This document shows positions 40,026 to 51,205 of a stretch of 64,000 nt of DNA, piece after piece (within the stretch, counting starts at the first letter, position 1; each line of letters starts with the position of its first letter). Source of the DNA: Melanopsichium pennsylvanicum (lineage: Eukaryota > Basidiomycota > Ustilaginomycetes > Ustilaginales); NCBI GenBank assembly GCA_900208305.1, contig OAPG01000014.1:62001-126000 (forward strand), given 5' to 3'. A program made the translations under genes and the position numbers. The notes beneath the pieces were generated by a model that saw only the letters and a list, made by a program, of their open reading frames with translations, did no database searches and was not told where the DNA came from.

Positions 40026-40676
40026 TTAGAAGAGACGGTAAACCTTGCCCATGGTGGACTTGACGTGGAGCGACTTGATGTTCTGCCACTGCTTCTTGAG
40101 GAGCGAGATCAAGAAGTTGATGGCAAGCATGACGTTGGCGAGGAGCTGGTCATCCGACATCTGAACGTGGCCGACGGCGACACCGAGGCAGAGAACCTTC
40201 TTGAGCTGGAACTTGATGGTGCTCTTGACCTCGGTGACCTTCTTCTCGAGGTCCTCGTTGTGGGAGACGGGGGTGGGGAACTTGCCGGCCTTGGAGAGAC
40301 CGGGACCCAACAGACGAGGGATCTGCTTGATGAGCGCTTCGGAAGCAAGGAAAGCGTCGTACTTCTTGGCGAGCTTCTTGACGAGCTTCTTGTTCTTGTT
40401 GAGCTTCTTCAAGTCCTCAACGGTCATGAACTCGAGGTCGATGAGCTTGGCACGGTCGACATCGGCGGCATCGGCCAAAATGCACAAGCTCATACGAGGA
40501 CGAGGAACATGAGGGAGCTTGACCGTACCCGAGAAACGCTTGTCACGCTGGGGGTCGTAGTTCTTGAGGCCGATCTGGAGCTCGACGGTCTCGTTGAAGT
40601 TTCGGCGCTTGTCCTCCGAAGCCTTGATAAGCTCCTTGAGGGTGTTACGCACGCTGGACACCTGAATCTTGCTCAT
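40026..40676 (-). CDS. RPL1: 60S ribosomal protein uL1 (RPL10A)
   Basis: A 216-residue protein, the usual eukaryotic uL1 length, starting at the ATG at 40676 ([17 protein letters not shown]); the frame is open for 17 codons upstream, but these have no counterpart in the family. Blocks typical of eukaryotic uL1 are [74 protein letters not shown] and [20 protein letters not shown]. uL1 forms the mobile L1 stalk of the large subunit that contacts E-site tRNA. It is single-exon here, unlike eS1 and eS7 in the same window. It is head to head with the nitrilase gene, 475 bp between starts. Confidence 0.97.
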   Translation of the reverse strand: MSKIQVSSVRNTLKELIKASEDKRRNFNETVELQIGLKNYDPQRDKRFSGTVKLPHVPRPRMSLCILADAADVDRAKLIDLEFMTVEDLKKLNKNKKLVKKLAKKYDAFLASEALIKQIPRLLGPGLSKAGKFPTPVSHNEDLEKKVTEVKSTIKFQLKKVLCLGVAVGHVQMSDDQLLANVMLAINFLISLLKKQWQNIKSLHVKSTMGKVYRLF

Positions 40677-41151
40677 CTTGACGTTGTCGTTGGTGATGAC
40701 GGGTGAGGAGAAGAAGGTAGTGTTCACCGAAAAGCTCGATTCAACAAAGTCTTTACCCGCTCCCTCTCTGTCTGTGTGTCGCAGCCTGAAGAAGAATACG
40801 GCCTATTTCTTTCTGCAGTCTGCCTCGCTGTGCCACCTCTGTAAAATTTCGCTCGATTGGAACAAGTGCGGATCCGAAACTGAAGTGCTGCGGCAATCCA
40901 GGCGCGTCATTTTCTCGACTAAAAATTAGTGTTCTCAACTTTTGAGATCTAACATAATGCGTAAGATGTTCTGGTCTGAACAGATCGGCGATTTTGGATT
41001 GATAACCTCGGCGAATTTGTCGGCTCAAGAAATTGGCCACGATGACACCAAAGTGTCAAACAACGTGGTCCGAGACCAACGGCGTATAGTTTAGCTCCCC
41101 ATTCCACCGTTCTCCAACCATTACCTCTTTCACCATCGGAAATTCATAACA
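40677..41151. promoter_or_regulatory. Divergent uL1/nitrilase promoter region
   Basis: 475 bp between the start codons of two opposite genes. It should hold the strong uL1 promoter and that of the amidase. I recognise no element. Confidence 0.5.
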
Positions 41152-42273
41152 ATGTCTATAGCTCCCTCTCTATCGCTACATAAAACCTCTGTTGCACTTG
41201 TTCAACTCGGGTCCACCTCCTTCGACAAAGCTTTCAACCTCAAGCGCGCCAGAGATGCAGTTCTTCGTGCCGCCGCTACGCTATCTGGCGCATCCTCGTC
41301 TCCCATCTCGGCACCCGTAGGCATGGTCGTCCTGCCCGAATGCTTCAACTCTCCGTATGGTGTCAAGTACTTTGCCGAATACGCCGAGTCGTTTGGAGGC
41401 GCCTATCAGAAAATCAAGAAACCGCTCCCTTCCGCACTCGCCCGCATGGGTAGAGGCAAGGAAGAGATTCGATGGACCATCGACGCATCTACTGATCCCA
41501 ACGCAGAGTCCAAGCTTGCTCGCGAGAAGGGTATAGGAAAACCTGTTGAAGTCGATGAGCGTATCCAGAAACTTTCTCCCAGTCTAAAGATGCTCTCCGA
41601 GACCGCACGTGAGGCCAAGGTGGTCCTCGTCGGTGGAAGTGTTCCCGAACGTGATGATCTTACCGGCAACATCTACAACTCATCTTGTGTCTTCAACGAG
41701 CATGGACAACTCATCAGCATTCACCGTAAACTCCACCTTTTCGACATTGACATTCCCGGAAAAATGACATTCCAAGAAAGCGAGACTTTGTCCGGCGGCG
41801 ATCGCGTCACTCTGTTTGACTGCAGTCTTGGCCGCTTCGGCCTCGGTATCTGCTATGACTTGCGCTTCCCAGAACCTGCCATGATTGCTGGCCGTCTCGG
41901 GGCTGGCTGCATCATCTATCCTGGCGCTTTCAATACCACCACCGGTCCCGTCAGCTGGGAGCTTCTACTACGTGCGCGAGCCACAGACAACCAAGTGTAC
42001 ACTCTCGGATGCAGTCCCGCACGTCCCAGCAAGGAAGCGATGGACGGCGTCCTCACAGACAAGGACGGCTGGCGCCATGGCGAAAAGGCTTATCCCGCCT
42101 GGGGTCACTCTAGCGTCGTAGGTCCACTCGGAGATGTTAAAGCCAAGCTTACCGAAGCGGAAGACATGCTCTTCTATACACTCGACCCAGACGAGGTGCA
42201 GCAGACACGCAAGAACATTCCTATCAGCACGCAGCGCAGATTCGACGTTTATCCCGACATCACATGTGGATGA
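41152..42273 (+). CDS. Nitrilase-superfamily omega-amidase (Nit2/Nit3-like)
   Basis: A 373-residue carbon-nitrogen hydrolase with all three catalytic residues: Glu in VVLPECFNSPYG (about 62), Lys in IHRKLHLFDIDIPGKMTFQES (about 191) and Cys in FGLGICYDLRFPEPA (about 232). The HLFDIDIPG and CYDLRFPE blocks are those of the Nit2 branch, whose members hydrolyse alpha-ketoglutaramate and alpha-ketosuccinamate, by-products of glutamine and asparagine transamination. Typical Nit2 is about 275-310 residues. This one has an extra segment of roughly 50 residues (about 85-145, GGAYQKIKKPL to IQKLSPSLKMLS) rich in charge, plus a slightly longer N-terminus. No targeting signal is clear, so it is probably cytosolic or mitochondrial. 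ATG at 41152, no intron. Confidence 0.9.
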   Translation: MSIAPSLSLHKTSVALVQLGSTSFDKAFNLKRARDAVLRAAATLSGASSSPISAPVGMVVLPECFNSPYGVKYFAEYAESFGGAYQKIKKPLPSALARMGRGKEEIRWTIDASTDPNAESKLAREKGIGKPVEVDERIQKLSPSLKMLSETAREAKVVLVGGSVPERDDLTGNIYNSSCVFNEHGQLISIHRKLHLFDIDIPGKMTFQESETLSGGDRVTLFDCSLGRFGLGICYDLRFPEPAMIAGRLGAGCIIYPGAFNTTTGPVSWELLLRARATDNQVYTLGCSPARPSKEAMDGVLTDKDGWRHGEKAYPAWGHSSVVGPLGDVKAKLTEAEDMLFYTLDPDEVQQTRKNIPISTQRRFDVYPDITCG

Positions 42274-42369
42274 ATCTTCGCTCATAATCGAAAAACATTT
42301 TCTCTCGTCAACATACTGAATTGAATCATCGGTCTGCTTGTAATACATGAAAGGCTGCAAGTCATACTA

Positions 42370-44454
42370 TCACCGTCTAGAGTGAGCGGATGTTGAAGGA
42401 TTTGTTTTGCGATCGTGCGCGGCAACGATCGTTTCGAGTTCGTGTTCGCCCTGCTGTGGTGTGGCTCCGTGTGAGTTGGTTCTGATTGGCGCGATGGGAT
42501 CTTCCACCTTGCCCTCCATTCCACCTACGATACCAATCGACTTGAGCTTCGCAAGAGCGATGACGATGGAAAGAAAAGAACAGGCGAAGCAAAACCACGC
42601 TGCCGCTTTGTATCCTTGCAGTAACGCCTCAACCGGCGTGGAATCGGTAGTGTGACCTTCCGAAGAGCCCACAGCGGCTCGCGGTACGAGGTAGGAGCCT
42701 GCAAAGAGCATACTTGGATGAATCTGAACATCACGTGTGACGAGTCGGGCGGAACTGCCAGCAGATTTAGCAACAGCACTTTTCGTCACCGAGGTTGAGA
42801 TTGAAGATGAGACCGCTAGACCCAAAGAGGTGGCCAAACGAATCGTTGTGTTGAACAGCGAGCCTGCCAAAGCTTGATACTGACGACCGACCGATTTTGA
42901 AGCGAAAAGCGATCCGGCAGGGAAGAAGGCATCGACTCCAACCTGGCCAATGAGGACCCAAAGCATGGCTTTATAGTACGGTGTATTGACATCGACGCCC
43001 AGCGACATGATGACACAAGCAGCAGCACCTGCTGAGGCACCACCCACAATCAACCACACGGCTGCAATGCGACCAACGACATATCCAGCAAACATGTTCA
43101 GAGCAATACCCGTGACTACCATGGGCAAGAAGTAAAGCGACGTCTTGGTGGCCGAAATTTGCTGGACTTCTTGGAAAATTAGCGTGCTTAGATAAGACAT
43201 TACGTTGAAGCTCAACCACGCAAGAAAGATGACGAGCAAAACAGCTCCGAAACGAGGTGTTCGCCAGACTGCAGGTGGCAGTAAAGGTGTAGTCGGAGGG
43301 GCCTTGAAAAAAGTCGCATTGCGTCGCTGGTGCGGTGTGGCGCCAATTGTGGCGCCAATATCGAACGTTCGCTGCTTGCGCTCGAGGAACAATTCCCAAT
43401 AGAAGAAAGCGCCTAACAATGCAATCGAAGTGGGCAACAGCGCAAGAACGTACGAAGTCGTCCAGCCATGCGGGGCTGTCTCAGCATCAGCTAGCGCAAA
43501 GGTGAGCATGACGAGTCCCGAAGTTGACATGAGTACGCCAAACCAGTCGAAAGTCCGGAGCCGCACAGAGCGACTCATGTTGCCATAAGCGGGAGTGGAA
43601 GCCATCAGGTTCGCCGAGCTCGATTCGGCAGAATCCAAGTAGACGGGTGGCAAGTTGTTGCGATCTGAAGAGACTGCTTTTCCTGTATCCTGAGGGTGCA
43701 CAGTGGTCGAATCACGTCCTTGGACTGATAAAGATGCGACTTCGGTTGTGGAATTGACACTATAGGCAGCTCTAGAATGGGTGGGCGTCGGAATGAACTC
43801 CTCTCCTTCATGAGGCAAGGATACAAAGGCGCAGATGCCAAAGCAAATGGCTGCAGCACCTTGAATCCAAAAGATAATACGCCACTTGTTGGCGAGCAGA
43901 CCTCCCATGACCAGACCAAGAATAAACCCGACTGGCTGCGAAGCTCCCTGAGCGGCGAATATGCGATTTTTGATTGGGCCTTCGGGGATGGAACTGCCAA
44001 GAATGCCCACACCAGAGGGGATCAGCATAGCTGCTGCAAGACCAAGGCCGGCACAGCAGCCGATAAGCCCCTCGCCCGTCTTCATGAAGGATGCCGCGAT
44101 AGAAACAGCAGCGAAGACTGCGATACCGACAAGAAAGACTGTTCTTCGTCCAAACGCATCGGCCATAGCGCCAGCGGTAAGGAGCATGGCACCGCTGACA
44201 AGCGAAAACATCGACAGCGGCCACGACAGTGAGTCTTGGGATAGATTGATCTGTTTGGCGATTGTTGGAACAGCGATTGTTAAGCCACCGCTCAAGAAGC
44301 TCGTTAACAGTGTCACGCCGCAAATCGATATGAGCGAAAGTATAATTCTCGTGATCGTTGGAAGCTTTGGCGGTGAGAGGATGCTCGAGAGCTTCTTGGA
44401 CGAGAGCGCGCCTCGACGCAGCTCGGTCAAGCTGCTAGAACGCTGCAAACTCAT
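42370..44454 (-). CDS. MFS transporter, DHA2-like 14-TM drug:H+ antiporter type
   Basis: A 694-residue multispanning protein. TM1 begins near residue 37 (IILSLISICGVTLLTSFLSGG). The MFS signature between TM2 and TM3 is present (GAMADAFGRRTVFLVG, about 96-111), and motif-C-like Gly/Pro runs occur in TM5 (GASQPVGFILGLVMGGLLANKWR). A cytoplasmic loop of about 70 residues, rich in Ser/Thr, separates the halves (about 215-290). More spans follow to about residue 640, and the tail is charged and cytoplasmic (EGKVEDPIAPIR...). The length and loop fit the DHA2 group used for drug or metabolite export; the substrate cannot be told. ATG at 44454, no intron. It is divergent from the amino-acid permease. 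Confidence 0.88.
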   Translation of the reverse strand: MSLQRSSSLTELRRGALSSKKLSSILSPPKLPTITRIILSLISICGVTLLTSFLSGGLTIAVPTIAKQINLSQDSLSWPLSMFSLVSGAMLLTAGAMADAFGRRTVFLVGIAVFAAVSIAASFMKTGEGLIGCCAGLGLAAAMLIPSGVGILGSSIPEGPIKNRIFAAQGASQPVGFILGLVMGGLLANKWRIIFWIQGAAAICFGICAFVSLPHEGEEFIPTPTHSRAAYSVNSTTEVASLSVQGRDSTTVHPQDTGKAVSSDRNNLPPVYLDSAESSSANLMASTPAYGNMSRSVRLRTFDWFGVLMSTSGLVMLTFALADAETAPHGWTTSYVLALLPTSIALLGAFFYWELFLERKQRTFDIGATIGATPHQRRNATFFKAPPTTPLLPPAVWRTPRFGAVLLVIFLAWLSFNVMSYLSTLIFQEVQQISATKTSLYFLPMVVTGIALNMFAGYVVGRIAAVWLIVGGASAGAAACVIMSLGVDVNTPYYKAMLWVLIGQVGVDAFFPAGSLFASKSVGRQYQALAGSLFNTTIRLATSLGLAVSSSISTSVTKSAVAKSAGSSARLVTRDVQIHPSMLFAGSYLVPRAAVGSSEGHTTDSTPVEALLQGYKAAAWFCFACSFLSIVIALAKLKSIGIVGGMEGKVEDPIAPIRTNSHGATPQQGEHELETIVAAHDRKTNPSTSAHSRR

Positions 44455-45974
44455 GTCGGCAGGTTGATTGCGTGTGTTACTGCTTTGAGGACGCTAGTAG
44501 TGTTTTAATTTTTAAGAAGGTGCAGTCAGACGGATTGAGACTACTTGAGATAAATTCAAGAGACGGAAGGGTTCTGTAGCAACTAAATCTTCAGACGAGG
44601 TCTTTTAAGAGACCGCTGAAATCATCAAAATCGACTTTGCAGCACAGTCGAGCACTTCTTGTACAAGGTCTTTATCAGATGATGACGAGTAACCGAAAAA
44701 GTAGCCGAGGAAAGCCGAGGTAGGCACAAAAGACCCCAAAGTGTTCTCTTTGCGTTCAGTTTTTGGTAAACTGTTAGACCACACGAACGAAAGCCAGTCC
44801 AAATATGAAATATCCACCCAAATATCCACCCAAATATATATATATATATATATATATAAAACAATAAATAACTAAATTAATCAACAGGATCCCTTTCGGC
44901 CGTCAAAGGAACAGTGCACTGTATTCGCCAGACGACTGGGCGGGAAAACACAGACGGTGGGTGATCCGCTGCACAAAATTCCGCGTGCTGCTACCAAAAT
45001 GTGCGGATGGAGCAAATGGGATGGCGGGCCCATCACGTGCTTTGCAGCAGAATTCGAACAAGCGCAATGTTCAAAGCCCGCATTTGGTTCTACCGTTACA
45101 CGGCGCTGTCACACCTTGCCGAATCGGAAATCTCATCAAATCAATACAGATAATAAAGGGCCGTCTTTGCTGCACAAGCACGAGGTATCACTAAGCTGTT
45201 GAAGTCTTCGGAGCTTAGCGTCTGTTTCGCGTTGACAGACATGGCACATACGTGGAGAATATCACAGTCAAGTTGCCCAATGTGCTCTTTTGTACTATCA
45301 GACACTTCGGCAAACTTGGGCGGGACCTTCGCCTATCTTAAGCACACTTGGCGTCGAATTGTCTAAGAATGGCGAGGGTCAGCAAAAATTTGCCACCTGT
45401 CTCGTGAGCCTTGAAACGAGCCTAGCGACGCACGTAAGTAAGTGTGGAGAGCTGCCATGGTTGTTTCCAGGTCACACACAAGGTTGATTCGAGCATTCAA
45501 CAAGTTTCAAACAACAATCTGAAAGGGATCAACGGTTCTCTAATATGAGGTTGCGTGCTCGCTTCTGCATCTTGCATCGTTGTGGCGTGAAAAGGAATTT
45601 CATTTTGAGCCTCCGAAACCGATACTTTTCTCAATTCAATCGCTTCGAGAGTGCAGCAGCCAGGATCTGCATCCAAGGTACCGCCTATCACCTCGCGTCT
45701 GCCCTAGTTACCAAAGGTGAGATCTGCCCTCTTGACATCCATCTTATTGTACCTCCTATCGGGATCCTGAAATTCTGCAGCTGCCAAATCTCTCTCTTAA
45801 TGTTGACCTTGAAGGAATGTATCCGCTTGCGTCTCTCATTTTGAATTCCACGTTCATATCTTCTTCAAGCTCGAATCTTTCTTTACAACCATTCTCTGTT
45901 TTGTTCTCCATATTTCATTGAGACGAGCTCATTCTTAAAGCTCGCTAATAGCTCGCACCGGGACGGCAGGCAAC
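44455..45974. promoter_or_regulatory. Divergent MFS/amino-acid permease intergenic region
   Basis: About 1.5 kb between the starts of two transporter genes. It has an (AT)12 tract (44834-44858), preceded by two copies of AAATATCCACCC. A 99-codon ATG frame at 45545-45844 (+) resembles nothing and lies where the permease leader should be. No other gene is seen. Confidence 0.5.
44834..44858. repeat. (AT)n microsatellite
   Basis: About twelve perfect AT units in the spacer between the MFS transporter and amino-acid permease genes. Confidence 0.9.
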
Positions 45975-47611
45975 ATGTCCGTTTCACATACAGCCCACGA
46001 TGGCACCGACCACATCATCATGACAAGTGGCGAACCCCATTCAGCCTCCGCTTTCAAGGAAATGCCTTGTTCGCATCCTTCCTCTCCTGACGTTGACGAC
46101 CTCGAAAAGACACGCGCTACCTCTACAAGATCGAATCAACCTCCAGAAGAGCTACGCAGATTACTCAAGACGCGGCACATGGTCATGATTGCCATTGGCG
46201 GTATCATCGGTCCAGGTCTCCTCGTCGGATCCGGTTCAGCCCTCGCAAATGCTGGTCCAGTCGGTGCACTTATCGCTTTCGCCATCACTGGTGGTATCGT
46301 CTATTTTGTTCTCCAAGCTCTTGGCGAAATGGCAACTCTGTTCGCGATCCGAGGCTCCTTCATCGAGTATGCTGGTCGTTGGGTTGACCCCGCCCTTGGC
46401 TTCGTCGCAGGCTGGATCTACTGGGAACTCTGGATCTCGGTTTTGGCAAACGAATACAACGCTGTCGCCATCGTCATTCGCTACTGGCACGGCGCCCGGG
46501 TCGTACCGACCGGTGGCTGGATCGCCATATTTTGGGTCATCATGTTAAGTTCTAGCTTATTGGGAGTCTTAGCCTATGGTGAGCTAGAATTTTGGCTTGC
46601 CACCATCAAAGTGATAGGGATTGTCATCTTCTTTGTACTTTCCATTGTCATTAATGTGAATGGAGCCGGAGGCGATCAGGGCTACATTGGCTTCCGTTAC
46701 TTCCAGAATCCGGGCCCTTTCAAAGGTACTGGTATTGATGCACTCAACGGTATCGCCAAGATTCTTGTCGTGTCGGCAACTTTGTACGCTGGCACTGAGG
46801 CAACTGCTATCACAGCTGCAGAGGCGAGGAATCCAGCAAAGGCAGTGCCGATTGCTATTCGATCCGTCTTCTATCGAATCCTCGTCCTCTACCTCGGCAC
46901 TATCTTTTTCATCAGTCTTAACGTTTCCCAGAATGACCCGCAGCTCGTTAGCGCAACGAGCAAAGCTGCTGCTTCCCCCTTGACCATTGCGCTCAAGAAC
47001 GGCGGTATCGGCGCTGCTGCATCGCTCATCAACGCTCTGATCATTATCAGCGTCATCTCGGCTGGCAACTCGTCACTTTACATTGCCTCGCGTACTCTGC
47101 AATCGCTTGGTGCAACTGGTCGAGCGCCCAAGATTCTCGGTTGGACAACACAGCGCGGCGGAGTGCCGGTTCCAGCTTTGGTGCTGTCCAATCTGGTGGC
47201 TCTGATCTCGCTGCTCTCAATCAATTCCGGCGCCTCGACCGTCTTCACCTACATCATCAACATCAGTGGTGTATCGACCTTCATTATCTTCGCCATCATC
47301 TGTCTATGCCATATTCGCTTCCGACAGGCTTGGTTGCATCAGGGAAACACACTCGACGAGTTGCCTTTTAAAGCTTGGCTCGCACCTTACGGAACTTGGG
47401 TCGCTTTCATCCTCAACATCGCGCTCGCTTTCTTCCAGGGTTACACCACCTTTCTTACTCCAAGGAAGGCGGCCGACATTATCGTCGCCTACATTGTCAT
47501 CCCAGTAGCCGCAGCTCTTTACTTTGGCTGGAAGATCTATCATACGACAAAATTGTTCGTACATTTTGACCTGATTATCATATGTGGATATCACGCCTAT
47601 CGCTACTGACC

Positions 47612-47653
<42 letters not shown>

Positions 47654-47836
47654 TTTTCTTTCCTTTTGTCTCGCTCCTGGAAAAACAGCGTCAGCCTTGA
47701 CGACATTGATCTTGATACCGGGCGACGTCTGATCGGAGACTTTGAAGACACCGATGGTCCAATCGTCAACGACGACCTTGAAAAGAAGGCTCGGTACAAA
47801 AACCCGAAGAAGATCTTCAGCAGGATTTTGGCCTGA
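45975..47836 (+). CDS. Amino-acid permease, APC superfamily (YAT type), two exons
   Basis: Exon 1 is 45975-47554 and exon 2 is 47689-47836: 1728 nt, 575 residues. The intron (47555-47688, 134 nt) starts GTTCGT, has CTGAC at about 47606 and a 37-T tract, and ends AACAG. Splicing gives YHTTKFVSLDDIDLDTGRR, the tail motif of fungal amino-acid permeases, so the join is well supported. About 12 membrane spans start at residue 70 (MVMIAIGGIIGPGLLVGSGSAL, the GxG-type substrate motif of TM1), with GEMATLFAIRGSFIEYAGRWVDPALGFVAGW as the conserved TM3 region and LYAGTEATAITAAEARNPAKAVP as the amino-acid permease signature. The 70-residue N-tail is hydrophilic. It imports amino acids at the plasma membrane; specificity (general, basic or acidic) is not resolved. 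Retaining the intron would replace the tail with 18 other residues. Confidence 0.93.
47616..47652 (+). repeat. 37-base poly(T) tract in the permease intron
   Basis: An uninterrupted run of 37 T between the likely branch site (CTGAC, about 47606) and the acceptor (47688). It doubles as the polypyrimidine tract. Its length is likely unstable. Confidence 0.95.
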
Positions 47837-50800
47837 TTTGCATCATAGATCTGCACCACTTTCATTTCATGTACTCAGCAAAAGTCACTTGGGCAAGTGA
47901 AGTATTCACACAAGTCGTTAGCAAAAGTGTATACAAAGTGTTTGGAGTGTACGTGGACAATTTGATTCGCTAAGCTTTCTCTTCGGAGGAAAGGAACTGC
48001 AGAATCGGAGTCGAGGACTAGAAAGTGGGGATACAGGCATAAAGACATGAAGGATTATGAGACTACTGTACGTATGTCAAAGATGCCTTCTGTGAGCTAG
48101 GAGCTGCCTGCGCGGTAGCTGATCGATTCTGTTGTTAGAACGATTTGTCTTCTGCAGCAACTTTGCGCAGCGTTGTCGTCTGATGCTCACGTTTGAATTA
48201 TCGGCGAAGCTCTGCGGGTTGGCGGCAAATTTGGAAGGTCCGGAAAAAGCCAATTCTGCTTGACATGCTTCTCTTCATCGGATCGAAGTATGTTCAACGC
48301 TCTGAAAGCTTTGTTCGCTTCTGAGGAGGCGGAAGAAGGAAGGTTGCGATCAAACATTGGAGAAGACTAATAGAAAGATGGAAAGCTCGAGTGATATCTT
48401 GTGACAGTGTTCTACAACGGAAAGCGACACACTGTGAAAATTGCATCGGCGCCTCAGCCTGCAAAACCTGTCGTCTGGTTCTGTGTAGAACAGCCGCTGG
48501 AGCTGCAGGTATTGGCTACCATTTTTAGATTCCCGAGGTGCCCTGGGACTTTACATTTTATCGTCAAACGAACCGCAAAGGAACGATGCTCAAGCTGCTC
48601 CCTTTTTGACAAGTGAGTGATGGAGTCATTGATGATTTCAGCGGGAGGCAAGCAAGGCACACAGGTCAGGCACGCACTGGGTGTCCAACCTGATCAGCTA
48701 CGCGATAAGCCATACACCACAAGCTCGGGACTGTGTGAATGCTTGTATCAGTCGCCGAAACCTTTGACTCGATTTAAGTCGCCAAAAATTTGCCTCTTTA
48801 CATGCCTGATGCTCTTGTCGCGCAGAAAGGCTTATGGCCACGAATGCCATGGCGTTTCAATGCGGGAAGCATGGTCTCTGCGGATGCGGAGTACTTGTTC
48901 GTCAAATGATGTTCCGATTGACCGATTTCAACCGAGACTCATTCTGCGACGATTCAGGGACTCACTCAGACATTCGCTGAAGCGACAAGAGATGCGGTTG
49001 AGGATCGCGGAAGCGCTCGTGCAGGAGTGCGGGGGAAATGCGGAGGGTGGCGTGTGCGCTTGACTCACCGTTGGTATGAGCACGAAGGAAAAGCGACCTG
49101 TACTTTTCAAACAAGATATCGTCCTGCAGCAAGCAAAAAGAGGAGCCCGTTGGCGGAAAGGAGCCGCAACGGGCCCATGCAGCGTGATCACATTCTGATC
49201 ACGGTCAAATCTGTGGCTCGAATTCCCCAATCGTAGAGCTTTTGTTTCCGCAAAACTCGTCGTTCTCGCTTTGAGGTACGTTCATCGCTCTTGACTTGAT
49301 CCGACCGCATGCCAACCCTTCATTTCTTCGTAAATACCTTTCAGACACTGTATTTGCGGGATCGATTGTCTAAGAAGAAGAGGTTAGAATCTCGGCAAAG
49401 GCATTTATTTATGCCACGAAAGAATCAAATGTCATATGGAGGGTGTGGACAGAATTGTAAACGATATTTGACCGAGCGGAGGTTGAATGATGTTGAAGCG
49501 GGGAGCTTTGTAAACGGCAACCTCGGTTCTCGCATAGTCGGCACAAAGTATTTGAGGTCGGTGGAGTCTGAGCTTGAAAGCCACACCAACTCAGTCGCCG
49601 TCAGCTCACCATTATGCCGTTACATTGAGCCAGACTGGCGATGACGGGACATCTGGCTGGCTTTCGAAACAGCGAGCTGGTCCTCTGAGAGCTAACGTAG
49701 GGCTCACCAGGAGGCTATCTCTACAATATCTGACAATTACAGCAAAACACGCGACATAAGACTACCTCGTTGCCTCCGTGTGCCACATGGTTCATGTCTG
49801 AGACGGATACTAACGAGCCTGTTGTGTGGCTCAGGCCAATTCGATGTACATCTCGCTTTTTTGATGTGCTTCAAAGGCCCAAAGCACGGTCCATCCTGCT
49901 CCTGCCTTGGTTATGCTCGTTGAGCAAAAACAAAACCTGACCCACACAAATCTTTGAGCGGTACAGAGCCGCATCTTGGAGGTGAACAGTGTTCGCAGCC
50001 TCGCCTGTATGTCTCAAGCTATTGAATGAGACTCAAGTCGCTTGGTTGGATAATGCAAGCTGTCCACAGAATCAAGCTCATAGCGATCATTCTAAACCTG
50101 TGAAATCCCCGGTGCCGTTTGATTGGCTGCTCGAGCACGGTTACTAGAACACTTAATCCTACCAACCCGCACAACACGATTCACAAAGTTCGACCGTGAC
50201 GAGATTCCGATTGAAAAGCCGGTGCTCGCCCACGAGCTTGGATCTAAGGTGCAGAGTTTCGCCGCTTCGGACTCCTACAAAATCAGACAGATACTCAAGC
50301 CACAAACCCCACGGACAAGGCAAGAGATCCTATCGGAGCTTGTAAGAGTGGGAAGATCGCAATTACTTGACACCGTTCAACTGGCACAAAATCTGATTGT
50401 TATTCAGAATACAGTCAAGATACAGTAATTTAGAGTACAGTACAGTGTTGTAATCAAGTGTTGTAATCAAGTGTTGTAATCAATCCGGTTGGACCTGCAA
50501 GTCAGACTCATGCCGCGCAGGGTCCCGGTCGGTGAAATTGCCTGTTGTCCAATTTGAACCGCCGACTCTCCCCCGCGTTCTGCCCACGCGATTTTTGAAT
50601 TTGATCGTTGACAGGTTTGAAATTTCCTACAGAACACTGCTGAAGCGCCTTGACAGGTATTACAGAAGACACGTGGCTTAACTGCACGTCCAGGACGCTG
50701 GTCGTGTATACTCAAATTCTTGCCCTCACTTCTACTTTCAACTAATCAGACCTTACCTTGATCGAGCTCGAGCCCTTTACGATTCGACTATTCGATTCAA

Positions 50801-51205
50801 GTGATGCAGCATCGATTCCGCTTCTGTCGAATCCATCTTTTGCTTGATCGCTTCGTGGGGCAATTCCGCATAGTCAAAGTGCGGGGCCCCGTTAGTGCCT
50901 CGCGTTTTTAGTGCTACCTCTTACTCGTTCCCTCGTCCTTCCTCTTCATGTTGCCTTCTAGAGCCTAAGGTGTGCCTCTGAATGCAACGCAAAGAAGCTT
51001 CGTGTATGCCTTTGACTTGTGCACAGATATAAAGACCGACCAATTTTGCAGCAGCGTCGTAATAGTATCGCATTGTCTTCTCCTCCTCATCCTGTCCTCG
51101 CCTCGCCCTGTTTCCCCCTCCTCCTCACCTGTCCCTATCCTTGCAAAGCCTCCTCTCCAATTCTTCTTAGTATATATCTTCGATCTCACCGAGATTATCT
51201 TCACC
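47837..51205. other. Gene-poor region, about 3.4 kb
   Basis: No gene can be supported. Possible remnants are a 71-codon frame at 48401-48616, a 147-codon frame at 48617-49063 and a 101-codon frame without an internal ATG at 50123-50428; none is recognisable. A 13-bp tandem repeat lies at 50445-50483. The last few hundred bases should hold the promoter of the sugar transporter. Confidence 0.5.
50445..50483. repeat. 13-bp tandem repeat, three copies
   Basis: GTGTTGTAATCAA is repeated three times without mismatch, preceded by two overlapping TACAGTA elements (50421, 50436). Confidence 0.93.

Noticed and set aside
39912..40706. 264-codon open frame antisense to uL1
   Set aside because: Same codon-bias effect; Leu/Glu/Val-rich nonsense protein opposite a clear uL1.
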